A stretch of 64,000 nt of DNA from Kineococcus aurantiacus (GTDB lineage Bacteria; Actinomycetota; Actinomycetes; Actinomycetales; Kineococcaceae), in contig NZ_JACCBB010000001.1 of NCBI RefSeq assembly GCF_013409345.1, positions 4,154,001 through 4,218,000 of the forward strand, in the 5' to 3' direction. Within the stretch, counting starts at the first letter, position 1. Each line of letters starts with the position of its first letter. The position numbers were made by a program, and so were the translations under genes. Under the pieces are notes generated by a model. It saw only the letters and a program-made list of their open reading frames with translations, made no database searches and had not been told where the DNA came from. Below are positions 8,101 through 14,987 of this stretch, one piece after another.

Positions 8101-8870
8101 ACCCCGCGCCGGTGGACCGGCTGGCCGGTGACCTGCGGTTCGAGGGCGTCGACTTCCACTACGGGGGCAGCGCGCGCCCGGCGCTGTCCGGGCTGGACCT
8201 GCACGTGCGGGCGGGGGAGACGGTGGCGCTGGTGGGGGAGACCGGCGCGGGGAAGTCGACGGTGGTCAAGCTCGTCGCGCGGTTCTACGACCCGACCGGC
8301 GGGCGGGTGCTCGTCGACGGCCGGGACCTGCGGGACCTGGACCTGGAGGGGTTCCGGCAGCGGCTGGGCGTCGTCCCGCAGGAGGCGTACCTGTTCGACG
8401 GGACGGTGGCGCAGGCCATCGCCTACGCCCGCCCGGGCGCGAGCCCGGAGCAGGTGCGGGCCGCGGCCGTCGCGGTCGGGGCGGACGCGGCCATCGCCGC
8501 GCTGCCGGGCGGGTACGGGTTCGTCGTCGGCGAGCGCGGCCGGAACCTGTCCACGGGTCAGCGCCAGCTCGTCGCCCTGGCCCGCGCCGAGCTCGTCGAC
8601 CCCGACGTGCTGCTGCTCGACGAGGCGACCGCGGCTCTCGACCCGGCCGCCGAGGCGGCGATCGCCGCGGCCAGCGACGCCGCCGCGAGCCGGCGCACGA
8701 CGATCGTCGTGGCGCACCGGCTGTCCACCGCGGCCCGCGCCGACCGGATCGTCGTCCTGGACCGCGGCCGGGTCGTGGAGGAGGGCACCCACGCCGAGCT
8801 GCTGGACCGGGGCGGGTACTACGCCCGGTTGTGGGCCTCCTTCGTGGCGGGCCGGGCCTCGGCGGCCTGA
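5184..8870 (+). CDS. single-chain double ABC exporter (two TMD-NBD halves)
   Basis: 1228 residues holding two complete type IV (ABCB-like) exporter halves. Half 1: membrane domain about 35-330, Walker A GTAGSGKST at 380, signature LSGGQ at 484, Walker B ending in LDDATS at 507. Half 2: membrane domain about 680-980, Walker A GETGAGKST at 1018, signature LSTGQ at 1122, Walker B LDEATA. NBD1 has Asp in place of the catalytic Glu and Glu in place of the Q-loop Gln (VFEET); NBD2 has Gln (VPQEA) but a degenerate signature. In the head-to-tail dimer these defects fall at the same composite ATP site, the pattern known from heterodimeric exporters such as TM287/288. Substrate unknown (drug, lipid or peptide). 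Homologues are commonly two genes; here they are fused by a linker of roughly 90 residues rich in Ala, Arg and Pro. Confidence 0.9.
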   Translation: MPSSRPQAPVPAGGWLRRLAGHCARHPRDLVLSFGAAVVAYVVTALLPLVVRHVVDDVIGTPGASLWPWAALLVAAGLLVYALGFVRRFTAGRLSLDVQFDLRNEVHAAVQRMDGRQLDGLSTGQVVSRSISDVQLVQGLLAWLPNVTGSAVLFVVSLVVMAVLSPPLTLVALAIGPALFWIAWRSRRDLFPANFAAQARAAEVAAHVEAAVTGVRVVKGFGQEAAELRRLEGVVQDLFTERMRVVRYNARYGPALQAVPALGQVGVLLFGGWLALTGHLTVGTFLAFSTYLGSLVAPVRQLAGLLTMGQQARAGVERVLQVVDTAPRILAPDRRPSAHLPQGPLSVEFAGVGFGFAPDRPVLDGVDLSIPAGGTLALVGTAGSGKSTLTGLLARFHDVGTGAVRVGGVDVRDLDPEELRRAVGMVFEETFLFSDTVRANVAYSVPTATDEQVRAALRTAAAEGFVDALDDGWDSLVGEQGLTLSGGQRQRIGLARALLARPRVLVLDDATSAVDPTVEQRILTALADEREPGQTVLLVAHRRSTLRLADRVVVLDEGRVVDAGTEAELSERCAVFRRLFDPDAAGAAPVPERVPHATRPVPAPRRGGRTAAAAAVDAGLPVSADLLRRIEALPATGDVPDVDVAAAERPDPSFGLGSLLRPFRWALAAGMLLVAGDALAQLFLPQLVRDGLDDGVAREDLHALGVASAVAAAVVVLDWLVTRGQGRVTGRTGERLLFSLRLKTFAQLQRLGLDYYEREQAGRIMTRMTTDVDALSQFLQSGVAQSLVSLLSLVGVFVAMFVLEPELALVVVGVLPVLVVATLLFRSRSRPAYTEARERVSAVNVQFQESVAGVRVTQAFVRTREDTERFRARGWAYRQARLRAQRYIATYFPFVQFLNEATAALVLVTGGLMVRDGRISVGVLVAFLLYVDLFFTPVQQLSQVFDGYQQAAVGLRRLRDLLRTPTTVPAAAHPAPVDRLAGDLRFEGVDFHYGGSARPALSGLDLHVRAGETVALVGETGAGKSTVVKLVARFYDPTGGRVLVDGRDLRDLDLEGFRQRLGVVPQEAYLFDGTVAQAIAYARPGASPEQVRAAAVAVGADAAIAALPGGYGFVVGERGRNLSTGQRQLVALARAELVDPDVLLLDEATAALDPAAEAAIAAASDAAASRRTTIVVAHRLSTAARADRIVVLDRGRVVEEGTHAELLDRGGYYARLWASFVAGRASAA

Positions 8871-8937
8871 GCGGCTCCGGACCCCCCGCCGGCGCCTCGC
8901 CGTGCGCATCGGCGCAGGTCGGAGCATCGTGGGGGGT

Positions 8938-9915
8938 GTGAGCAGAACGACTCGCCGAGACGACCTGTCCGTCCACCACCACGGTGAGGAGGCCGAGTCC
9001 CCCCAGCAGATCCCCGCCCGCGGCTGGCTGGCCGTCACCAAGCGCGCCTGGGCCGAGGCGAAGGAGGACCAGGTCCCCCTGCTGGCCGCCGGCGTCGCCT
9101 TCAAGGCGTTCCTGGCCATCTTCCCGGCGCTGACCGCCGCGTTCCTCGTCTGGGGGATCTTCGGGGACACCCGGAGCATCGTCGACCAGATCAACGGCGT
9201 CGAGGCGATCCCGCAGGCGGCGCGGGACCTGGTGACCAGCCAGGTGACGAACGTCGCGAACGGCAAGTCCGCGGCCGGCATCACGGCCGTCGTCGCGATC
9301 GTCCTGGCCCTGTGGAGCGCCTCCAGCGGCGTGCAGAACCTCATGGCCGCCACCAACACCGCCTACGACGAGAAGGAGACCCGCGGGTTCGTCAAGCTCA
9401 AGGGCACCGCCCTGCTGCTGACGGTCGGCGCGATCGTCTTCATGCTGCTGGCCATCGCCTTCATCGGGGTCGTCCCGGTGGCGGTCAAGGCGCTGGGGGC
9501 GGGCACCGTCGTGGGGCTCGTCGTCAACGTGCTGCGCTGGGTGCTGCTGCTGGCCCTCGTCGTCGTCGCCCTGGGCGTGGTGTACCGGGTCGCGCCCGAC
9601 CGCGACGCGCCGCGGCTGAAGTGGCTGTCGGTGGGCGCCGGGGTCGCGACCGTCCTGTGGCTCCTGGTCTCGATCGGCTTCTCGGTGTACGTCTCGGTCG
9701 CCGGGAGCACGTCGTACGCCAAGAACTACGGCTCGATGGCCGGGGTCGTCGTCCTGCTCATGTGGCTGTGGCTGACCAGCTACGCCATCCTGCTGGGGGC
9801 CGAGGTGAACGCGGAGTCGGAGAAGCAGACGAACCGCGACACGACCGTGGGTCCCTCGGAGCCGATGGGGCAGCGCGAAGCTGTGGCCGCCGACCGGAAG
9901 CCGCACGAGAGGTGA
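8938..9915 (+). CDS. YihY/BrkB family inner-membrane protein
   Basis: 325 residues with six predicted membrane helices. The family signature is visible: DQVPLLAAGVAFKAFLAIFPAL near residue 45 (helix 1) and YGSMAGVVVLLMWLWLTSYAILLGAEVNA near the C-terminus. YihY-type proteins were once called ribonuclease BN in error; their real role is uncertain, with proposals of a transport or envelope role. GTG start at 8938 is the first plausible start in frame after the exporter stop 68 bp upstream. Charged N-terminal extension of about 35 residues (histidine-containing SVHHHGEEAE). Confidence 0.85.
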   Translation: MSRTTRRDDLSVHHHGEEAESPQQIPARGWLAVTKRAWAEAKEDQVPLLAAGVAFKAFLAIFPALTAAFLVWGIFGDTRSIVDQINGVEAIPQAARDLVTSQVTNVANGKSAAGITAVVAIVLALWSASSGVQNLMAATNTAYDEKETRGFVKLKGTALLLTVGAIVFMLLAIAFIGVVPVAVKALGAGTVVGLVVNVLRWVLLLALVVVALGVVYRVAPDRDAPRLKWLSVGAGVATVLWLLVSIGFSVYVSVAGSTSYAKNYGSMAGVVVLLMWLWLTSYAILLGAEVNAESEKQTNRDTTVGPSEPMGQREAVAADRKPHER

Positions 9916-9926
9916 GGGAGCAGAAC

Positions 9927-10121
9927 GTGCCCGCAGCAGAGGAACGTCCCGCGGACGAGCAGGTCCACGACGCGGCGCCGGACAGCGCCGCCGAGCACCT
10001 GCGCAGGTCCCGGGAGCTGTCGCAGGAGGCCCGCGAGGGCTGGGAGGAACTGCCCGCGATCAACGAGGCCGACGACGCCCGCCACCCCGGTTCCCAGGGG
10101 CAGCAGGCGCCGGCGGACTGA
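9927..10121 (+). CDS. small acidic protein of unknown function
   Basis: 64 residues from GTG 9927, preceded at the right distance by GAGGGAG (9914-9920). Sequence is charged and hydrophilic (LRRSRELSQEAREGWEELPAINEADD), probably a helical soluble protein. It lies 11 bp after the YihY gene and is probably co-transcribed. No domain recognised. Its stop is 12 bp from the stop of the facing aldo/keto reductase gene. Confidence 0.55.
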   Translation: MPAAEERPADEQVHDAAPDSAAEHLRRSRELSQEAREGWEELPAINEADDARHPGSQGQQAPAD

Positions 10122-10133
10122 CCGGAACGGGTC

Positions 10134-11168
10134 TCAGCGGCCCCCGGTGAGCTTCCGGGACCGCTGGGTCGACCCCGGCCCGCCGTAGGGGTAGTCGGCG
10201 GGTTCGGGGTCGCTGGCCTCGTCGAGAGCGGCGAGCTCGGCGGCCTCGAGCTCCAGGTCGGCCGCCCCGAGGTTCTCCACCAGCTGGGCGGTGGTGCGGG
10301 CGCCGAGGATGACCGAGCTCACGGCCGGTTGCGCGGCCAGCCAAGCCAGCGCGACCTGCGCCATCGGCACCCCGCGGGCCTGGGCGACGTCCTGGACGGC
10401 CGCCACGACGGCCCAGGTGCGCTGCTGGGCGTTCCGCCGCGCGTAGGCCTCGACGCCGCGCTCGGGGTTCTCGCCCAGCCGGGTCGCCCCCGTCGGGGCC
10501 TGGTCCCGGGTGTACTTGCCCGACAGCCAGCCCCCGCCCAGCGGGGACCACGGCAGCAGGCCCAGGCCGTTCTCCTCCGCGGCCGGCACGATCTCCCACT
10601 CGATCTCGCGGACCAGCAGGTTGTACTGCGGCTGCAGCGTCACCGGCGGGGAGAAACCTCCCGCGTCGGCCACGTCGACGGCCTTCTGCAACTGCCACCC
10701 CGTGAAGTTGGACAGGCCGACGTGGTGGACCTTGCCGGCGCGGACGAAGGAGTCCAGCGTCGCGAGGGTCTCCTCGATCGGCGTCCACGGGTCCCAGGCG
10801 TGCACCTGGTACAGGTCGACGGCGTCCACCCCCAGCCGGCGCAGCGACGCGTCGAGCGCGCGCGTGAGGTGGCGGCGGGACAGGCCCACCCCGTTCGGTT
10901 CGGGCGAGGTGGGGAAACGGCCCTTGGTGGCCAGGACGACGCGTTCGGTGACGTCGGTGGGCCGGTCGGCCAGCCAGGCGCCGATGATCTCCTCCGAGAC
11001 GCCGCCGGAGTAGACGTCGGCGGTGTCCACGAGGGTGCCGCCGGCGGCCAGGAAGGTGTCGAGCTGCTCGAAGGCGACGTCGCGGTCGCTCTCGCTGCCG
11101 AAGGTCATGGTGCCGAGCGCGAGGTTCGACACCGACGTCCCGCTGTTGCCCAGGGTTCTGTGCTCCAT
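10134..11168 (-). CDS. aldo/keto reductase
   Basis: 344 residues. NADP-dependent oxidoreductase of the AKR superfamily, closest in pattern to the YajO/Tas branch. Catalytic tetrad segments visible: DTADVYSGG (Asp, Tyr), LATKGRF (Lys) and YQVHAWDPW (His). The cofactor-binding end is IPVILGARTTAQL-like (SVILGARTTAQLVENLGA). Start ATG at 11168; CAGGAT ends 6 nt before it with no ribosome site. Physiological substrate unknown. Divergent from the PfkB kinase gene. Confidence 0.88.
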   Translation of the reverse strand: MEHRTLGNSGTSVSNLALGTMTFGSESDRDVAFEQLDTFLAAGGTLVDTADVYSGGVSEEIIGAWLADRPTDVTERVVLATKGRFPTSPEPNGVGLSRRHLTRALDASLRRLGVDAVDLYQVHAWDPWTPIEETLATLDSFVRAGKVHHVGLSNFTGWQLQKAVDVADAGGFSPPVTLQPQYNLLVREIEWEIVPAAEENGLGLLPWSPLGGGWLSGKYTRDQAPTGATRLGENPERGVEAYARRNAQQRTWAVVAAVQDVAQARGVPMAQVALAWLAAQPAVSSVILGARTTAQLVENLGAADLELEAAELAALDEASDPEPADYPYGGPGSTQRSRKLTGGR

Positions 11169-11222
11169 GCCCGCATCCTGACCCCTGCTGCCACCGGGCG
11201 CCCGGCCTGACAGCATCGGGGG

Positions 11223-12293
11223 GTGCTGACGCAGCCGCCCCTGTTCGACGTCCACGTCCGAGGCACGGTGTTCCTCGACATCGTCCTCACCGGCCTCGAC
11301 TCCGAACCCCGCCTCGGCACCGAGGTGTGGACGTCGGGGATGGGCTCGTGCCCCGGCGGCATCGCGAACATGGCGGTCGCGGCGTCCCGGCTGGGGCTGT
11401 CGACGTCGCTGTCGGCGGCGTTCAGCACCGACGCCTACGGGCAGTTCTGCTGGCAGACGCTGGGGGAGCAGGAGGGCGTCGACCTGTCCACGTCCTACCG
11501 CGTCGACGACTGGCACTCGCCCGTGACGGTCTCGCTGGCCTACGGCGGGGACCGGGCGATGGTCACCCACGAGCACCCGGCCCCGGTGGACGAGCCGGAG
11601 GCGGTTCCCGCCGCCCGCAGCGTCCTGGTCCACCTCGCCGCCGTGCCGCAGCCGTGGGTGTTGCGGGCCCGCGAGCAGGGGTCGCTGGTGTTCGCCGACG
11701 TCGGCTGGGACTCCTCCACGCAGTGGAACCCCGACGTGCTGGCCGGTCTGGAGCACTGCCACGCGTTCCTGCCCAACCACGTCGAGGCCATGCGCTACAC
11801 CCGCACCGACTCGGCCGTCGCGGCCGTGGGGGCCCTGGCCGAGCGCGTGCAGGTGGCGGTGGTGACGTGCGGGCCCGACGGGGCCGTCGGCGTGGACGGC
11901 GGGACCGGTGAGCGCGCCGAGGTGCCCGGGCTGCGCCTGGAGGCGCTGGACGCCACGGGCGCCGGGGACGTGTTCGGGGCGGGTTTCCTCACCGCGACCC
12001 TGGAGGGGTGGGCCCTGGCCGAGCGGCTCTCGTTCGCCAACCTGTGCGCGGGGCTGTCGGTGCAGCAGTTCGGCGGGTCGCTGTCGGCGCCGGGCTGGGG
12101 GGACATCGCCGACTGGTGGTCGCACCTGCGCCGGGGACCGCGCACGTCGGCGACGTCGCAGCTGGTGCGCCAGTACGGGTTCCTCGACGACGTCCTCAAG
12201 CGGCACCCCAGCACCCGGGGCGCGCTGCGGCGCGCCAGCGCCACCCTGGCCGTGCGCAACGACCTGCCCACCGGTGGCAGCGCGTCCTTCTGA
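11223..12293 (+). CDS. PfkB-family carbohydrate/nucleoside kinase
   Basis: 356 residues. Ribokinase-type fold: N-terminal GSCPGGIANMAVAASRLG (sugar-binding di-glycine region) and C-terminal ATGAGDVFGAGFL, which is PfkB signature 2 with the catalytic Asp and the anion hole. Phosphorylates a sugar-like alcohol with ATP; the substrate is not evident. The C-terminal 60 residues extend beyond the usual domain (DDVLKRHPSTRGALRRASATLAVRNDLP). GTG start with CAGCAT 6 nt upstream. Confidence 0.85.
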   Translation: MLTQPPLFDVHVRGTVFLDIVLTGLDSEPRLGTEVWTSGMGSCPGGIANMAVAASRLGLSTSLSAAFSTDAYGQFCWQTLGEQEGVDLSTSYRVDDWHSPVTVSLAYGGDRAMVTHEHPAPVDEPEAVPAARSVLVHLAAVPQPWVLRAREQGSLVFADVGWDSSTQWNPDVLAGLEHCHAFLPNHVEAMRYTRTDSAVAAVGALAERVQVAVVTCGPDGAVGVDGGTGERAEVPGLRLEALDATGAGDVFGAGFLTATLEGWALAERLSFANLCAGLSVQQFGGSLSAPGWGDIADWWSHLRRGPRTSATSQLVRQYGFLDDVLKRHPSTRGALRRASATLAVRNDLPTGGSASF

Positions 12294-12329
12294 GGCGCGC
12301 ACCGGCCTGCGGGCGGTCATGATCGGGGG

Positions 12330-12971
12330 GTGAGCACCGAACGTCCCGGCGCGGCCGGGTTCGTCCCCGAGGGCGCCGACCTGGAGCAGCTGCGGCAGGC
12401 CGCCCCGGCGTGCCGCGGCTGCGAGCTGTGGGAACCGGCGACGCAGGTCGTGTTCTCCGCCGGGGCTCCCGACGGCCGGCTGGCGCTGGTGGGGGAGCAG
12501 CCGGGGGACCAGGAGGACCGGCGCGGGGTGCCCTTCGTGGGCCCGGCGGGCCGGTTGCTGCAGAAGGCCGTGGCCGAGGCCGGGATCGACGTGGCGACCA
12601 CGTACGTGACGAACGCCGTCAAGCACTTCCGGTTCACGCAGAAGGACCCCGGCAGCCGCCGCATCCACGCCTCGCCGGACGTCGGCCACGTCAACGCCTG
12701 CCGGCCGTGGCTGGCCGCCGAGCTGGCGGTGGTCAACCCCGACGTCATCGTGTGCCTCGGGGCGACGGCCGCCAAGGCGCTGCTGCCCAAGGACTTCCGG
12801 GTGACCAAGCACCGCGGTCAGCTGATCGTGCAGACCACGTCCCGGGGGGAGAAGACCTTCATGGGCACGATCCACCCCTCGGCGGTGCTGCGGGTGCCCG
12901 AGGCCGACCGCGACGCGGCGTACGCCGGCCTGGTCGCCGACCTGCGGACGGCGGCGGCCGCCCTGGGCTGA
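12330..12971 (+). CDS. UdgX-type uracil-DNA binding protein
   Basis: 213 residues of the uracil-DNA glycosylase superfamily. Characteristic of UdgX rather than family 4 UDG: GEQPGDQEDRRGVPFVGPAG (motif A), the inserted R-loop with SRRIH (the histidine that in mycobacterial UdgX forms a covalent bond with the excised uracil site), and HPSAVLR near the end. Four cysteines near the N-terminus and middle (CRGC, C in VNACRPW, and VIVCLG) fit the 4Fe-4S cluster of the family. Expected to bind uracil-containing DNA tightly and become cross-linked to it. GTG start preceded by CATGAT with 6-nt spacing, no ribosome site. Confidence 0.88.
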   Translation: MSTERPGAAGFVPEGADLEQLRQAAPACRGCELWEPATQVVFSAGAPDGRLALVGEQPGDQEDRRGVPFVGPAGRLLQKAVAEAGIDVATTYVTNAVKHFRFTQKDPGSRRIHASPDVGHVNACRPWLAAELAVVNPDVIVCLGATAAKALLPKDFRVTKHRGQLIVQTTSRGEKTFMGTIHPSAVLRVPEADRDAAYAGLVADLRTAAAALG

Positions 12972-13000
12972 CCCGCGGCGGGCTTGTGCTGACAAACGGC

Positions 13001-13018
13001 TAGCATGGATACACCATG
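13001..13018 (+). promoter_or_regulatory. -10 hexamer and overlapping inverted repeat at the GntR gene start
   Basis: TAGCAT (13001-13006) lies 9 nt before the GntR ATG. A perfect inverted repeat CATGG-ATACA-CCATG (13004-13018) overlaps both the hexamer and the start codon. The half-site length and the position suggest an operator for autoregulation by the GntR protein, though GntR sites are usually TNGTNNNACNA-like, so the assignment is inference. Confidence 0.4.
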
Positions 13019-13657
13019 GACACTGCGCTCCCCGCTGCTGAGCGGGTCTACGCCCACGTCAAGCACGCCATCCTCGACCGCACCCTGCCCGGCGGGCAGC
13101 TGCTGACCGAGGGCGACATCGCCGAACGCGTCGGCGTCTCGCGCACCCCCGTGCGCGAGGGCCTGCTCAAGCTGCAGTCCGAGGGGCTCGTGCAGCTCAT
13201 CCCCAAGCGCGGCGCCCTCGTCGTCCCCGTCTCCCCGCAGGAGGTCGAGGACGTGCTGGAGGCCCGCGAGCTCGTCGAGGTCCACACCGCCCGCCGCGCC
13301 TGGCCCGCGCGCCGCGAACTCACCCACCGGCTCACCCCGCACCTGCTCGCCATGCGCCGCGCCGCCGCGGCCGGTGACGCCTGGGCCTTCTCGGCGGCCG
13401 ACCGCGCCTTCCACGCCGAGGTCGTCCGCGCCGCCGGCAACGACGTCCTGTCCGCCCTGCACGACTCCCTGCGCGACCGGCAGATGCGCATGGGCGTGGC
13501 CGGCGTGGCCGGGTCCCCCGAGCGGACCGCGGCCGCGCTCGCCGAGCACGAGGAGCTGCGCGCCGCGCTGGGCCGCGACGACGAGGACGGCTGGGTCGAC
13601 CTCGTGCGCCGGCACGTTCGCCGCGCCGGTGAGCGGCTGCGGGCGGTGCGCGCGTGA
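13016..13657 (+). CDS. GntR-family regulator, FadR/FCD subfamily
   Basis: 213 residues: winged helix-turn-helix in the first 70 (DIAERVGVSRTPVREGLLKLQSEGLV is the recognition core) followed by an all-helical FCD domain (about 80-210) with E/H residues that usually bind a metal and a carboxylate effector. Regulates transport or metabolism genes, most likely the MFS gene that overlaps its stop codon by 4 bp (GTGA), and perhaps gnd. Effector not deducible. Confidence 0.88.
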   Translation: MDTALPAAERVYAHVKHAILDRTLPGGQLLTEGDIAERVGVSRTPVREGLLKLQSEGLVQLIPKRGALVVPVSPQEVEDVLEARELVEVHTARRAWPARRELTHRLTPHLLAMRRAAAAGDAWAFSAADRAFHAEVVRAAGNDVLSALHDSLRDRQMRMGVAGVAGSPERTAAALAEHEELRAALGRDDEDGWVDLVRRHVRRAGERLRAVRA

Positions 13658-14979
13658 GCGCCCGCTCCGTCAAGGGCGCCTGGGTCGTCTTCGCCGTCGG
13701 GGCGCTCGCCTACGTCGTCACCGTCGCCAACCGCACGTCGCTGGCCGCGGCCGGGCTCGACGCCCAGCACCGCTACGGCATCGCCGCCGGCACCCTGTCC
13801 AGCTTCGCCGTCCTGCAGTTCCTCGTCTACGCCGTCCTGCAGGTGCCCATCGGCGTCCTCATCGACCGGTGGGGCCCGCGCCGCCTCGTCGTCCTGGGCG
13901 CCACCACGATGGGCGCCGGCCAGGTCGTGCTCGCCCTGAGCACCGACACCTGGCAGGCGGTCCTGGCCCGCGTCCTCGTCGGCGCGGGGGACGCGGCCAC
14001 CTTCGTCAGCGTCCTGCGGGTGGTCACCAACTGGTTCCCCCCGCACCGGGTGCCGGTGATGACCCAGCTCGTCGGCCTCTTCGGCCAGCTCGGGCAGGTG
14101 TTCAGCTTCGTCCCGCTCGTCGCCCTCCTGCACGGGCCGGGCTGGGGACCGGCCTACACCGGGATGGGGGCGTTCACGCTGCTGGCCGCCGCGCTGTCGG
14201 TGATCGTGCTGCGCGACGTGCCGCCGGGCCGGGACAACCCCCGCGCCACCAAGACGCTGCGCGAGGTCGGCGGGGACCTGCGGGCCGCCCTGCGCCACCC
14301 CGGCACCCGCCTGGGGCTGTGGTCGCACTGGGCCACGCCGTTCTCCGGCAACGCCTTCGCCACGCTGTGGGGCTACCCGTTCCTCGTCTCCGGCCAGGGC
14401 CTGAGCACCGGGACCGCGAGCGCGGTGCTCACCCTGTACACCGTCACCGCGGCCGGCACCGGACCGCTGTTCGGCGCGTTCGTGGCCCGGCACCCGCTGC
14501 GCCGCTCGTGGCTGGTCCTGGCGATCGTCGGGTCCCAGGCCCTCGTGTGGGCCCTCGTGCTGCTGTGGCCCGGACCGGCCCCGCTGGTGCTGCTCGGGCT
14601 GCTCGTCGTCGTCGCCGCGACCGGGGTGCCCGGGTCGATGATCGGGTTCGACTACGCCCGGACCTCCAACCCGGCCCACCGCCTCGGCGGCGCCACGGGC
14701 ATGACCAACGTCATGGGGTTCACCGCCTCCGTCGTCCTCATCCTGCTCGTGGGGGTCCTGCTGGACGCCCAGGGGGCCGGGACCCCGGGCACCTACTCCC
14801 TGGACGCCTTCAAGGTGGCCTTCGCCGTGCAGTTCCCGCTGTGGGCCGTCGGCGTGGCCGGCATCCTCGTCAGCCGCCGCCAGACGCGCGCCCTCATGGC
14901 CCGCGACGGCGTCGTCGTCCCGCGGCTGCGCGACGTGCTGCGAGGTCGTGGTTCCCGTGCGGGGGCGGGCACGGCATGA
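13654..14979 (+). CDS. MFS transporter
   Basis: 441 residues with about 12 hydrophobic segments. Major facilitator signature between helices 2 and 3 is visible: GVLIDRWGPRRLVVLG. Overlaps the GntR gene by 4 bp and is followed at once by gnd. The GntR-MFS pairing suggests uptake of an organic acid or sugar acid, but substrate is not readable from sequence. The last residues are Arg/Gly rich and cytoplasmic. Confidence 0.85.
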   Translation: MSARSVKGAWVVFAVGALAYVVTVANRTSLAAAGLDAQHRYGIAAGTLSSFAVLQFLVYAVLQVPIGVLIDRWGPRRLVVLGATTMGAGQVVLALSTDTWQAVLARVLVGAGDAATFVSVLRVVTNWFPPHRVPVMTQLVGLFGQLGQVFSFVPLVALLHGPGWGPAYTGMGAFTLLAAALSVIVLRDVPPGRDNPRATKTLREVGGDLRAALRHPGTRLGLWSHWATPFSGNAFATLWGYPFLVSGQGLSTGTASAVLTLYTVTAAGTGPLFGAFVARHPLRRSWLVLAIVGSQALVWALVLLWPGPAPLVLLGLLVVVAATGVPGSMIGFDYARTSNPAHRLGGATGMTNVMGFTASVVLILLVGVLLDAQGAGTPGTYSLDAFKVAFAVQFPLWAVGVAGILVSRRQTRALMARDGVVVPRLRDVLRGRGSRAGAGTA

Positions 14980-14987
14980 TGCGGCGG

